Source: Streptomyces fungicidicus (lineage in GTDB: Bacteria > Actinomycetota > Actinomycetes > Streptomycetales > Streptomycetaceae). Taken from it: a DNA stretch of 64,000 bases. The DNA is taken from assembly GCF_003665435.1 (NCBI RefSeq), contig NZ_CP023407.1:2356001-2420000 (forward strand). Direction: 5' to 3'. Position 1 is the stretch's first letter; the number at the start of each line of letters is the position of its first letter. This document shows positions 34,511 through 43,213 of this stretch, piece by piece. Position numbers and translations under genes: made by a program. Under the pieces are notes generated by a model that was not told the origin of the DNA, ran no database searches, and saw only the letters and a list, made by a program, of their open reading frames with translations.

Positions 34511-36601
34511 TCAGCCGGTCCGTGTCACGGGGCGTCCGTCGTGCGGGCGTTCGCTCCGGGAGCCGCAGAGCTCGTCGTTCAGCTCGTGCACCAGCCGCAC
34601 CAGGTCGGTCGGCCGGTCCGGCCCCCACCAGTCCCCGAGCAGCTCCGCCAGCGACTCCTCGCGGGCCATCGCCAGCCGCTCCGTCACCTCGCGTCCCTCG
34701 TCGGTCAGCACCATGTCCAGGCCCCGGCGCACGGCCAGCCGCCGGACCTCGGCCTGGCGGGTGGCCTCCAGGACGACGCCGAGCGGGATGGGGCTGTGCT
34801 CGGCGAGGCGGGCCGGCTCCACCGAGCCGTGCTTCCTGATCCGCAGCAGCAGCCAGCTGGTGGCGGGCAGCAGGTCGTAGCCCGCGTGTTCGGTGATCTT
34901 CCGGTAGATCTCGCGCCGTCCCTCGCGGGTGCCGAGCACCGACAGCGCGCGGCACACCTCGTCGTACGAGGTCCGCTCGACGGGGTTGCTGGCCAGCGTC
35001 TCCGTGACGTCGGGCGCGGTGACGGAGGCGCGCAGCCGGTCCTCCCTGAGGAACCAGGCCAGCGCGAATCCCAGGAGGGCGACGGGCACGGCGTAGAGGA
35101 AGACGTCGGTGATGGCGGTGGCGTACGCGTCGATCGCCGTGGGGCGCAGGGCGGGCGGCAGGGCGCCGATGCCGCGCGGGTCGGCCTCCAGCGAGTCGGC
35201 GGACACGCCGGGCGGCAGCCGCGCCCCGCGGAAGGCGGCCGTGAGCTCGCTGCCCAGACGGCTCGCGAAGATGGTGCCGAAGATGGCGACGCCGAAGGAG
35301 GCGCCGATGGAGCGGAAGAAGGTCGCGCCCGAGGTGGCGACGCCGAGGTCCTCGTAGGGGACGGCGTTCTGCACGATCAGCACCAGGACCTGCATGACCA
35401 GGCCGAGTCCCAGGCCGAAGACGAAGAAGTAGGCGCTCATCTCGGCGGTGGAGCTGTGCGCGTCGAGCTGGTGGAGCAGCAGCAGGCCGAGGGTGGTGAC
35501 GGCGGTGCCCGCGATCGGGAACACCTTCCAGCGGCCGGTGCGGCTGACGATCTGCCCGGAGCCGGTGGAGGACAGCAGCATGCCGGCCACCATCGGCAGC
35601 ATGTGCACGCCGGACATGGTGGGGGTGATGCCGTGGACCACCTGGAGGAAGGTCGGCAGATAGGTCATCGCGCCGAACATGGCGAAGCCGATGATGAAGC
35701 TGATCACGGCGGAGAGGGTGAAGGTGCGCACCCGGAACAGCTTCAGCGGCAGCACCGGTTCGGCGGCCCGCCGCTCCACCGCCACGAAGGCCACGGCCAG
35801 GACCGCGCCGAGCAGCGCGAGCCCGACGATCTGCGGTGAGGCCCACTCCCAGGTGGTGCCGCCGAGGGAGGCGACGAGGACCAGGCAGGTGGCGACGGAG
35901 GCGATGAGGAAGGTGCCGAGGTAGTCGATGAGGTGCTTGGTCCGCCGGCGCGGGATGTGCAGCACGGCCGCGATCACGGCGAGCGCGACGATGCCGACGG
36001 GCAGGTTGACGTAGAACACCCAGCGCCAGTTCAGGTGCTGGGTGAACAGTCCGCCGAGCAGCGGCCCGAGGACGCTCGTCGCGCCGAACACCGCCCCGAA
36101 CAGGCCCTGGTAGCGGCCGCGTTCGCGGGGCGGGACGAGGTCTCCGACGATCGCCATCGACAGCACGATCAGCCCGCCGCCGCCCAGCCCCTGGAGCGCG
36201 CGGAAGGCGATCAGCTGGGACATGTCCTGCGCCGCTCCGCACAGCGCGGAGCCCACCAGGAAGATCACGATGGCGGTCTGGAAGAGTCTCTTGCGCCCGT
36301 ACTGGTCGCCGAGCTTGCCCCACAGCGGGGTGGCGGCGGTCGAGGCCAGCAGATACGCGGTGACCACCCAGGACAGGTGTTCCAGGCCGCCCAGTTCGCT
36401 GACGATGGTGGGCAGCGCGGTGGCGACGATGGTCTGGTCGAGGGCGGCGAGCAGCAGGCCGAGCAGCAGGGCGCCGATCGAGACCATGACGTTTCCGGAC
36501 ACGTGCTCCCGGTCGCCGGCGTCACCGGCCGGCGGTGCGGCGCCGGGCACGGGCCTGCCGTTGCTCGCCTTCGGCGCCATGCGGTGCGCGTCCCCGGCCA
36601 T
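34511..36601 (-). CDS. DHA2 MFS exporter fused to a MarR-like winged-helix domain
   Basis: 696 residues from ATG 36601, preceded by GGAGGT. Residues 30-540 form a 14-helix MDR/EmrB permease (LAALDQTIVATALPTIVSEL, GKLGDQYGRKRLF). The last 150 residues are soluble and look like a MarR winged helix: LPATSWLLLRIRKHGSVEPA, LAEHSPIPLGVVLEATRQAE, RRGLDMVLTDEGREVTERLA. A transporter carrying a cytoplasmic DNA-binding-like domain is unusual; it may sense substrate or regulate the pump allosterically. It is divergent from the peptidoglycan-binding gene by 161 bp. Confidence 0.9.
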   Translation of the reverse strand: MAGDAHRMAPKASNGRPVPGAAPPAGDAGDREHVSGNVMVSIGALLLGLLLAALDQTIVATALPTIVSELGGLEHLSWVVTAYLLASTAATPLWGKLGDQYGRKRLFQTAIVIFLVGSALCGAAQDMSQLIAFRALQGLGGGGLIVLSMAIVGDLVPPRERGRYQGLFGAVFGATSVLGPLLGGLFTQHLNWRWVFYVNLPVGIVALAVIAAVLHIPRRRTKHLIDYLGTFLIASVATCLVLVASLGGTTWEWASPQIVGLALLGAVLAVAFVAVERRAAEPVLPLKLFRVRTFTLSAVISFIIGFAMFGAMTYLPTFLQVVHGITPTMSGVHMLPMVAGMLLSSTGSGQIVSRTGRWKVFPIAGTAVTTLGLLLLHQLDAHSSTAEMSAYFFVFGLGLGLVMQVLVLIVQNAVPYEDLGVATSGATFFRSIGASFGVAIFGTIFASRLGSELTAAFRGARLPPGVSADSLEADPRGIGALPPALRPTAIDAYATAITDVFLYAVPVALLGFALAWFLREDRLRASVTAPDVTETLASNPVERTSYDEVCRALSVLGTREGRREIYRKITEHAGYDLLPATSWLLLRIRKHGSVEPARLAEHSPIPLGVVLEATRQAEVRRLAVRRGLDMVLTDEGREVTERLAMAREESLAELLGDWWGPDRPTDLVRLVHELNDELCGSRSERPHDGRPVTRTG

Positions 36602-36762
36602 GCGGACCTCCACAGAATCCTGGTTTCCCGTCCATCGTGATCGGTGTGACCCGTTATGGCCTGTTGAGCCGCCCCCGGAAGTCCGCATTCCGGGGGCACG
36701 CGGACCGGAGTGTGAAGAAGATCTGCATAATCTCTGGAGTTCGCGAGGGGAGGGACGAACAC

Positions 36763-38049
36763 GTGGAACAGCCGAACGGAAACCCGTGCCCGGAGTGCGG
36801 TGCGCCCAGAAACAGCGACAGCACGCCGTCGTGCGCCTGCACCGCGCGTGCGTCCGACGCCCTCCGCGACGCCCGCACGGCGGAGGCCGCCGCGGCGGAG
36901 GACTTCAACCCGCTGCGCATCCGGCCGTACGTCGAACTGGACGGCGAGTCGAGCCGGACCGCGCCGAACGCCCCGGCGGAGGCCACCGCCGCGCCGGGAG
37001 CGCCCGCGGCGCACGGGGAGGAGCCGGCCGTACCTCGCCCGTCGGGGTCCGGAGGGACCGAGGGGGGACTTCCCTCGCCAGGGGCCCCGGAGGCGGCCGG
37101 CCCCTCGGGCGGGGCGGCGGGGCCGCACGACGGCACCGGAACACCCGGAACCGCGGTTCCTCCAGAGCCCGGCGCTTCCGGGGCCGCCACGGCCTCCGGG
37201 GGCGCGCACGGCGGGGCGGAGGCGTCCGACGAGACCATGACGCTGCGGGCGATCGCGCCGGAGGCGGCCGCGAGGGCGGGGGCCGCGGACTCGACGTCCG
37301 TGCTGCCCACGCCGCTGGCGCCCTCGGCGACGGCGCCCAGCGCCACCGATCTGCATCTGTTCGAGACGCCGCCGCCCGCCGCGGTCCGGCCCGCCCCGCC
37401 CGGCCCGGACGGCGACGATGACGACGCGCCGCCGCGCCGGCGACGCCGTGGCGTGCTGTTCGCGGCCGCCGGGGCCGTCGTCGCCGTGGTGGGAGCGGCG
37501 GGGTGGGCCGCCGGGCTGTTCGCGTACGAGACGCCGTCCCGGGACGGCGCGGCGCCGGGGGACGTCAGGGTGGGCGTCCCGGACCCGTCGTCGTCCGACG
37601 AGCCGTCCGCGACGCCGACGACGGCCGCGCCCTCCGCTCCCCCGGCAGCGTCGGCGTCCGCGTCGGCCTCGCCCTCCGAGAGCGCCTCGACGTCGGCCTC
37701 GCCGTCACCGTCGGCGTCCAGCGCCCCGCCGGGCCCCTCGGTGTCCGCGGAGCCGTCGCAGACGCCGACGACCTCCGCCGCGACCGACCCCGCCGAGGAG
37801 ACGGGGGAGGACGAGGGCGTCGGCGCCCCGCCCGTACTGCGCCGGGGCGACCGGGGCCCGGAGGTCACCGAACTCCAGCTGCGCCTGCACCAGCTGTACC
37901 TGTACAACGACGAGATCAACGGCCAGTTCAACCGCCGGCTGGAGGAAGCGCTGCGCAACTACCAGTGGTCGCGCGGCCTCCATGACGAGCTGAGCGTGTA
38001 CGGCCCGCGGAGCCGGGCCCGGCTGGAGTCGGAGACCCAGGAGCCGTAA
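36763..38049 (+). CDS. Membrane-anchored peptidoglycan-binding protein with zinc-ribbon-like N-terminus
   Basis: 428 residues from GTG 36763, with GGAGGG upstream. It starts with a cytoplasmic CPECG...CAC zinc-knuckle (residues 8-26), then about 180 Ala/Gly/Pro/Glu-rich residues. A basic stop and a membrane helix follow (RRRRRGVLFAAAGAVVAVVG, about 225-250), then a Ser/Ala/Pro stalk (ASASASASPSESASTSASPS). It ends in a PG_binding_1 domain (LRRGDRGPEVTELQLRLHQL). This topology links a cytoplasmic metal site to the wall. Similar Streptomyces proteins are annotated only as peptidoglycan-binding. Confidence 0.87.
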   Translation: MEQPNGNPCPECGAPRNSDSTPSCACTARASDALRDARTAEAAAAEDFNPLRIRPYVELDGESSRTAPNAPAEATAAPGAPAAHGEEPAVPRPSGSGGTEGGLPSPGAPEAAGPSGGAAGPHDGTGTPGTAVPPEPGASGAATASGGAHGGAEASDETMTLRAIAPEAAARAGAADSTSVLPTPLAPSATAPSATDLHLFETPPPAAVRPAPPGPDGDDDDAPPRRRRRGVLFAAAGAVVAVVGAAGWAAGLFAYETPSRDGAAPGDVRVGVPDPSSSDEPSATPTTAAPSAPPAASASASASPSESASTSASPSPSASSAPPGPSVSAEPSQTPTTSAATDPAEETGEDEGVGAPPVLRRGDRGPEVTELQLRLHQLYLYNDEINGQFNRRLEEALRNYQWSRGLHDELSVYGPRSRARLESETQEP

Positions 38050-38054
38050 CCGCG

Positions 38055-38717
38055 CTACTCCGCGATGTGCAGCCGGATCGTGCCGTCGTCCGCGGCCTCC
38101 ACCCGCACCCGGGTCAGGTCCCGCACGACCACGTCCGGCCGGTGGAAGCCGGCCCGGGGGCCGATACCCACCACCCGCATCCCTGCGGCGCGGCCCGCGG
38201 CGATTCCCGCGCCGGAGTCCTCGAAGACGACGCAGTCGGCCGGTTCGACGCCCAGTTCCGCCGCGCCCTTCAGAAAGCCCTCGGGGTCGGGCTTGCTCGC
38301 CCCGACGGACTCCGCGGTCACCCGCACATCGGGCTGCTCCAGCCCGGCGGCGGCCATCCGCGCCGTCGACAGGGCGACGTCGGCGGAGGTGACGAGGGCG
38401 TGCGGCAGCCCCTTCAGGGAGGCGAGGAAGTCGTGGGCGCCCGCGATCGGGACGACGCCCTCGGTGTCCGCGGTCTCCTCGGCGAGCATGCGGGCGTTGT
38501 CCGCGTGATTCTGCTCCATCGGCCGGCCGGGCAGCAGCAGGGCCATCGAGGCGTATCCCTGGCGGCCGTGCACGACCTTCATGACCTCGTCCCCGTCGAG
38601 CCCGTGCCGGTCGGCCCAGCGCCGCCAGACGCGCTCGACGGAGGCGTCGGAGTTGACGAGGGTGCCGTCCATGTCCAGCAGGAGGGCGCGGGCGGTGAGT
38701 ACGGCGGTGGCCGTCAT
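38055..38717 (-). CDS. HAD-family sugar/phosphosugar phosphatase
   Basis: 220 residues from ATG 38717, with GGAG upstream. HAD motifs: LLLDMDGTLVNSD, VTSADV, SKPDPEGFL and VFEDSGAGIAAGRAAGM, with a helical cap at residues 30-90, so subfamily IA as in beta-phosphoglucomutase or glycerol/sorbitol phosphatases. The small-molecule substrate is not determinable. Its stop lies 5 bp from the convergent peptidoglycan-binding gene. Confidence 0.92.
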   Translation of the reverse strand: MTATAVLTARALLLDMDGTLVNSDASVERVWRRWADRHGLDGDEVMKVVHGRQGYASMALLLPGRPMEQNHADNARMLAEETADTEGVVPIAGAHDFLASLKGLPHALVTSADVALSTARMAAAGLEQPDVRVTAESVGASKPDPEGFLKGAAELGVEPADCVVFEDSGAGIAAGRAAGMRVVGIGPRAGFHRPDVVVRDLTRVRVEAADDGTIRLHIAE

Positions 38718-38920
38718 CGGCAGCTCCAAGGCGCGGGGGAAGGGGCTCCGCGAGGAGCCCCGGGGGTCAAGCGGCCCCGCCCGCCGGTCAGGGAGAGCGG
38801 GCGGGAGCCACTTTGTTCACCCACGGTACAAAACAGACCGGGCTTCCCGCCACCGTCTTCGCCGGCCGTTCACCGGCGCTTCGGCGTCCCGTCGCCGGGG
38901 CGGGGCGGTCCGGCGGGGGG

Positions 38921-39502
38921 TCACCCGGCGATCGCCTCCCACAGGCTCCACACGCCGAGGCCCAGCATGAGCACCGCCGCGATCTGCGTGATCAGCTTCA
39001 GCGGAACCCGCTTCATCAGCGCCTTTCCGCCGACGATGCCGAGTCCGGCCACCGACCACAGCGCGAGCACCGCGCCCAGGCCGACGGAGAGCGGGTCGTC
39101 GTAGCGGGCGGCCAGGTTGGCCGTCATGATCTGCGTCAGATCACCGAACTCGGCGACGAGGATCAGCATGAAGCCCGCCCCGGAGACCTTCCAGAAGGAC
39201 TGGTTCTCCGGCCTGCGGACCTCCTCCTCGTCCTCGTCCTTCTTCATCAGCAGCACGGCCGCGCCGCCCAGGAAGAGCACGCCCGTGATCGCGTGCACGA
39301 TCTGCTGCGGCAGCAGCGTGAGCACGCTTCCGGCCGCCACCGCGAGCGCGACGTGCACCGCGAAGGCGGCGGCGACACCGGCGAAGACGTACGAGGCGCG
39401 GTAGCGGGTGCCGAGGACGAGACCGGCCAGGGCGGTCTTGTCCGGCAGTTCGGCCAGGAAGACGACGCCGAAGACGACGGCCGTCACGGTCAGGCTGATC
39501 AA
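38921..39502 (-). CDS. GDT1/UPF0016 family Mn2+/Ca2+ transporter
   Basis: 193 residues, apparently from TTG 39502 with GAGGAA upstream. There are two homologous three-helix halves, each with the family motif: ELPDKTALAGL near residue 18 and EFGDLTQIMTA near residue 115. An acidic cytoplasmic loop (KKDEDEEEVRRPE) lies between them. Family members move Mn2+ or Ca2+ out of the cytoplasm. A yybP-ykoY (Mn2+) riboswitch precedes the gene, which supports manganese export. The second motif has Leu where most members have Lys or Arg. Confidence 0.92.
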   Translation of the reverse strand: MISLTVTAVVFGVVFLAELPDKTALAGLVLGTRYRASYVFAGVAAAFAVHVALAVAAGSVLTLLPQQIVHAITGVLFLGGAAVLLMKKDEDEEEVRRPENQSFWKVSGAGFMLILVAEFGDLTQIMTANLAARYDDPLSVGLGAVLALWSVAGLGIVGGKALMKRVPLKLITQIAAVLMLGLGVWSLWEAIAG

Positions 39503-39602
39503 CGGTTCCTCAATCGGTCGGGGCCACCCCACCGAGAGTGCTGCGCGATTCCACGGGACACCTCGGCACGGCAGCACACACGTCACCCGTGCCGCACGGC
39601 AC

Positions 39603-39721
39603 GGGAGTGCACTGCTTGCCGAAGGTCTCGCTGGCCGGCCCCGTACCACGGGGCCCGCCTCCGGGCGCCGGCTCAGGCGTGCTGAGCAGTATGTCGACGG
39701 TCCGGCGAAGAGCTACTCCCC
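39603..39721 (-). promoter_or_regulatory. Mn2+-sensing yybP-ykoY riboswitch
   Basis: On the minus strand the leader reads GGGGAGTAGC near 39721, then GTCGACATACTGCTC, and further on CAGCGAGACCTTCGG. GGGGAGTAG and GCGAGACCTT are the two conserved internal-loop strands of this class. A closing stem can be formed by GGGAGT (minus strand, complement of 39715-39720) with ACTCCC (complement of 39603-39608). It lies about 100 bases before the GDT1 start. In known cases Mn2+ binding switches the gene on. Confidence 0.88.
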
Positions 39722-39905
39722 TTCTGCGCCGTCCATGGTACGTGAAGCCCTCACCGCATCCCGCGCGGAAATTTCACGCCCGAACCATAGACGTGTCATG
39801 AACGCGTCATTAGCTTCTTACCGGATCCACCCCTCCCGGCAACACGGCGTGGCGAGCATTCCCCTGCTCGCACTCCAACGCCCCAACCCCCACAAGGGAG
39901 TTCGC
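39722..39905. other. Divergent promoter region between Mn riboswitch and nuclease gene
   Basis: No gene is seen in these 184 bp. The only AT-rich stretch, ATTAGCTTCTTACCGG near 39810, lies about 85-95 bases upstream of the nuclease ATG at 39906. AAGGGAG precedes that start. Confidence 0.4.
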
Positions 39906-40550
39906 ATGTCGAAGTTCTACGCGCGTCGACGCCTCAGCATAGCCGCGGCGCTCACCGGAGTCATCGCCTCCGTCGGATTGTTCAACGCCCCGACGGCCTC
40001 CGCCGCCCTCCCCACCCCGGTCAGCGCCGCCACCGCCCGCAGCTACCTCGCCACCCTCGACGTCCGCACCGAGAACCGGACCGGCTACAGCCGTGACCTG
40101 TTCCCGCACTGGATCACCCAGTCCGGCACCTGCAACACCCGCGAGACCGTCCTCAAGCGCGACGGCTCGGGCGTCGTCACCGACTCCTCCTGCGCCGCCA
40201 CCAGCGGCAGCTGGTACTCCCCGTACGACGGCGCCACCTGGTCGGCCGCCTCCGACGTCGACATCGACCACCTCGTGCCGCTCGCCGAGGCCTGGGACTC
40301 CGGCGCGAGCGCCTGGACCACCTCCCGGCGCCAGTCCTTCGCCAACGACCTGACCCGCCCTCAGCTCCTCGCGGTCACGGACAACGTCAACCAGTCCAAG
40401 GGCGACCAGGACCCGGCCACCTGGATGCCCTCGCGCACGGCCTACCGCTGCACCTATGTCCGCGCCTGGGTTCAGGTGAAGTACTACTACGACCTGTCGG
40501 TCGACTCCGCCGAGAAGTCCGCCCTGACGAACTACCTGGCGAGCTGCTGA
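39906..40550 (+). CDS. Secreted HNH-type nuclease (DUF1524-like)
   Basis: 214 residues from ATG 39906, preceded by AAGGGAG. The signal peptide ends near TASAALPTP (about residue 33). The nuclease core has DVDIDHLVPLAEAWDSG, then NDLTRPQLLAVTDNVNQSKG and DQDPATWMP, matching the HNH/DUF1524 pattern with Asp-His for metal and catalysis and a downstream Asn/His-type site. Four Cys could form disulfides. It is an extracellular nuclease, probably for nutrient scavenging. Confidence 0.92.
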   Translation: MSKFYARRRLSIAAALTGVIASVGLFNAPTASAALPTPVSAATARSYLATLDVRTENRTGYSRDLFPHWITQSGTCNTRETVLKRDGSGVVTDSSCAATSGSWYSPYDGATWSAASDVDIDHLVPLAEAWDSGASAWTTSRRQSFANDLTRPQLLAVTDNVNQSKGDQDPATWMPSRTAYRCTYVRAWVQVKYYYDLSVDSAEKSALTNYLASC

Positions 40551-40641
40551 GCGAGCCGCCCGGCGAACCGCCGGGTGCACGAATCTCCCCGGTGACCTCC
40601 GTCGCTGCGTACCGTACGGGGCGACGGAGGAAGGGGGCACC

Positions 40642-42288
40642 ATGGCCGGACTGCGGCTCGGACCGCTGCTGAGGTACGTCGACGGCTCGTCCGCGACCGT
40701 CTGGGCGGAGACCGGCCGCCCGGGCGCCGTCGAGGTGCGCTGCGCGGACGGGACCGGCGGGCGGGCGGAAACCTTCCAGATCGCGGGTCACCACTACGCG
40801 CTCGTCCGGGTCACCGGCCTCACCCCGGGCACGGCCACGCCGTACGAGGTCTTCCTCGACGACAGCCGGGTGTGGCCGCTGCCGGACGATCCCTCCCCGG
40901 CGTTCCCGCCCTCGGTGATCGCCACCCCCGGCCCCGGCGACCGGGTGCGCGTCGCCTTCGGCTCCTGCCGGTGGGCCTCCCCGCCCACCGGGGAGCCCGA
41001 CCCCGTCGGACCCGATGCCCTGGACGCGCTGGCCAGGCGCATCGCCGCCGACCCGGCAGGCGAACGGCCCGACGTGCTGCTGCTCCTGGGCGACCAGGTG
41101 TACGCCGACGAGACCTCCGACGCCACGCGGAGCTGGCTCGCCGCCCGCCGCGACCTCGACGACCCGCCGGGCAGCCAGGTGGCGGACTACGAGGAGTACA
41201 CCCACCTCTACTACGAGTCCTGGCTCGACCCGCAGGTGCGCTGGCTGCTGTCCACCGTGCCCACCTGCATGATCTTCGACGACCACGACGTCATCGACGA
41301 CTGGAACACCTCCGCCTCCTGGGTCGAGGACATGCGCGCCACCTCGTGGTGGCGGGAGCGGGTGCTCAGCGGACTGATGTCGTACTGGGTTCACCAGCAC
41401 CTCGGGAACCTCTCCCCCGCCGAGCTGGAGGCGGATCCGCTGTACGCGGCCGTCCGCGAGAGCCCCGACGGCACCGACGCGCTGCGCGCCTTCGCCGCCG
41501 GCGCGGAGGCGGACGCGACCGCCGTGCGCTGGAGCTACCGGCGCGACTTCGGCCGGGTGCGGCTGCTGATGGTGGACAGCCGCGCGGCCCGCGTGCTGGA
41601 GGAGGGCGGGCGCTCCATGCTCGACCCGTCGGAGGCCGCCTGGCTGCGCGAACAGGCCCTCGACAGGCGCGGGTCCTACGACCACCTGCTCATCGGCACG
41701 TCCCTGCCCTGGCTGCTGCCGCATCTGGTGCACGACGTGGAGGCGTGGAGTTCCGTGCTGTGCCGGGGCGACAAGGGCCCGCGCTGGGCGCGGCTCGGGG
41801 AGAGGCTGCGGCGCGGAGCGGATCTGGAGCACTGGGCGGCCTTCCCCGAGTCGTTCGACCGGCTGGCGGAGCTGATCGCCGAGGCCGGCACGGGGCCGGA
41901 GGCGCCGGCGACGGTGTGCGTGCTCTCCGGGGACGTCCACCACGCCTATGTCGCCGAGCCTGACTGGCCGGGGCGTGCGGCGCCGGACGCCCGGGTGGTG
42001 CAGCTGACCTGCTCCCCGGTCCACAACTCCATCCCCCCGTCGATAAGGCTCGGCTTCCGTTTCGGCTGGAGCGCCGCCGCCCGGGGACTGGGGCGGGTGT
42101 TCGCGCGGCACGGCGGCCTGGGCCGGCCGGCGGTCGGCTGGCGCAGGACGGGCGGGCCGTGGTTCGGCAACCAGCTCATGACGCTGTCGGCGCACGGGCG
42201 TTCGGCGGTGCTGCGGCTGGAGCACGCGCGGCAGGAGGAGTCCGGGGCCCGGCTCACGACGGTGACGGAGACCCGGCTGAGCGGGTGA
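40642..42288 (+). CDS. PhoD-like alkaline phosphatase
   Basis: 548 residues from ATG 40642 (GGAAGGGGGC upstream). An N-terminal fibronectin-like domain (about 1-90) precedes the metallophosphatase core, with VLLLLGDQVYADETSDATR, IFDDHDVIDDWNTSAS and VCVLSGDVHHAY as metal-ligand motifs. No signal peptide or Tat motif is seen, unlike classical secreted PhoD, so this is the cytoplasmic-looking branch whose substrates are not well known. It appears monocistronic. Confidence 0.9.
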   Translation: MAGLRLGPLLRYVDGSSATVWAETGRPGAVEVRCADGTGGRAETFQIAGHHYALVRVTGLTPGTATPYEVFLDDSRVWPLPDDPSPAFPPSVIATPGPGDRVRVAFGSCRWASPPTGEPDPVGPDALDALARRIAADPAGERPDVLLLLGDQVYADETSDATRSWLAARRDLDDPPGSQVADYEEYTHLYYESWLDPQVRWLLSTVPTCMIFDDHDVIDDWNTSASWVEDMRATSWWRERVLSGLMSYWVHQHLGNLSPAELEADPLYAAVRESPDGTDALRAFAAGAEADATAVRWSYRRDFGRVRLLMVDSRAARVLEEGGRSMLDPSEAAWLREQALDRRGSYDHLLIGTSLPWLLPHLVHDVEAWSSVLCRGDKGPRWARLGERLRRGADLEHWAAFPESFDRLAELIAEAGTGPEAPATVCVLSGDVHHAYVAEPDWPGRAAPDARVVQLTCSPVHNSIPPSIRLGFRFGWSAAARGLGRVFARHGGLGRPAVGWRRTGGPWFGNQLMTLSAHGRSAVLRLEHARQEESGARLTTVTETRLSG

Positions 42289-42434
42289 GGCTGCAGGAAC
42301 CTGTGAGTCACCTGTGCGGCAGGGGGTGGATTCGGTCACCGTGTTGCCCTCGGACGGGGGGCGAAGGCCGTACTGACGTGCGAAAGCAGGCGCTCACACC
42401 GCCGGATCGGGCTGAAGCCGTGGCCAAAAGTTGA

Positions 42435-42444
42435 ACTTGCAAGT
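42435..42444. promoter_or_regulatory. ACTTGCAAGT palindrome in the DoxX promoter
   Basis: A perfect 10-bp palindrome covering the likely -35 element TTGCAA (42437-42442), 18 bp before TAGCGT (42461-42466). It resembles MarR/HxlR-type operators. The position suggests repression of the DoxX gene, whose start is about 97 bp downstream. Confidence 0.5.
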
Positions 42445-42540
42445 AAGAGTGAGGCGCTCCTAGCGTTGAGGATCCGACTCGGTTCCGTCCCCCCGGACCG
42501 GCCCCGCCCGTGGGCCGGCCTGACCGAAGGAGACCCCCAC

Positions 42541-42996
42541 ATGACCGAACGCCTCAACAGCGCCCAGCCGTACGTGCTGGGCATGTTCCGCATAGTCGTC
42601 GGCCTGCTCTTCGCCTGCCACGGCGCCGCGTCCCTGTTCGGCGTGCTCGGCGGCGCGGGCGGGAGCGGCGGCACCGTCGAGACCGGCGCCTGGCCCAACT
42701 GGTACGCGGCCCTGATCGAACTCGTCGGCGGCAGCATGGTCCTGCTGGGCCTCGGCACCCGCGCGGCGGCGTTCCTCTCGTCCGGCGCGATGGCGTACGC
42801 GTACTTCAAGGTCCACCAGCCCGAGGCGCTGTGGCCGATCCAGAACAACGGCGAGGCCGCGGCCCTGTACTGCTGGGCCATGTTCCTGCTGGTGTTCACC
42901 GGTTCCGGAGCCTTCGGCCTGGACCGTCTGTTCACCAGGCGCGCGCAGGCGGAGTCCGGACGAACGGCGGACCGGACTCCGGTGACGGTGGCCTGA
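42541..42996 (+). CDS. DoxX family membrane protein
   Basis: 151 residues from ATG 42541, with GAAGGAG upstream. Four hydrophobic helices, the first beginning MFRIVVGLLFACHGAASLFG, typical of DoxX, with LIELVGGSMVLLGLGTRAAA in helix 2. DoxX proteins in actinobacteria are linked to thiol/oxidative stress defence and partner with thiosulfate sulfurtransferase or superoxide dismutase, neither of which is adjacent here. A palindromic operator overlaps its promoter. Confidence 0.92.
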   Translation: MTERLNSAQPYVLGMFRIVVGLLFACHGAASLFGVLGGAGGSGGTVETGAWPNWYAALIELVGGSMVLLGLGTRAAAFLSSGAMAYAYFKVHQPEALWPIQNNGEAAALYCWAMFLLVFTGSGAFGLDRLFTRRAQAESGRTADRTPVTVA

Positions 42997-43003
42997 CCCC
43001 GTG

Positions 43004-43038
43004 AGGGCGCCCTTCCCGCACGCCGGGGAGGGCGCCCT
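43004..43038 (+). terminator. Hairpin terminator after doxX
   Basis: A 14-bp stem with one mismatch (AGGGCGCCCTTCCC against GGGGAGGGCGCCCT), 8 bp after the stop codon, followed by CCCTTTGCG. Confidence 0.75.
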
Positions 43039-43213
43039 TCCCCTTTGCGCAAGGGAACGGGAGGGGAACGCCGGGGGCCGCCCACGCGAACCCCCCGTGA
43101 CCCTTCTGTCACTCCACCGGCGTACGCTTAACGGCTGTCATCGGTCACTCCTGCCGCTTCACCCGCGTCATCGCGGTACGGTCTGGCCCGCGGGGGAGCC
43201 ACGGGGAGTCTGG

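Noticed and set aside
40387..42339. 650-residue minus-strand open frame over the phosphatase
   Set aside because: Antisense to the PhoD-like gene, which has all metal-ligand motifs.
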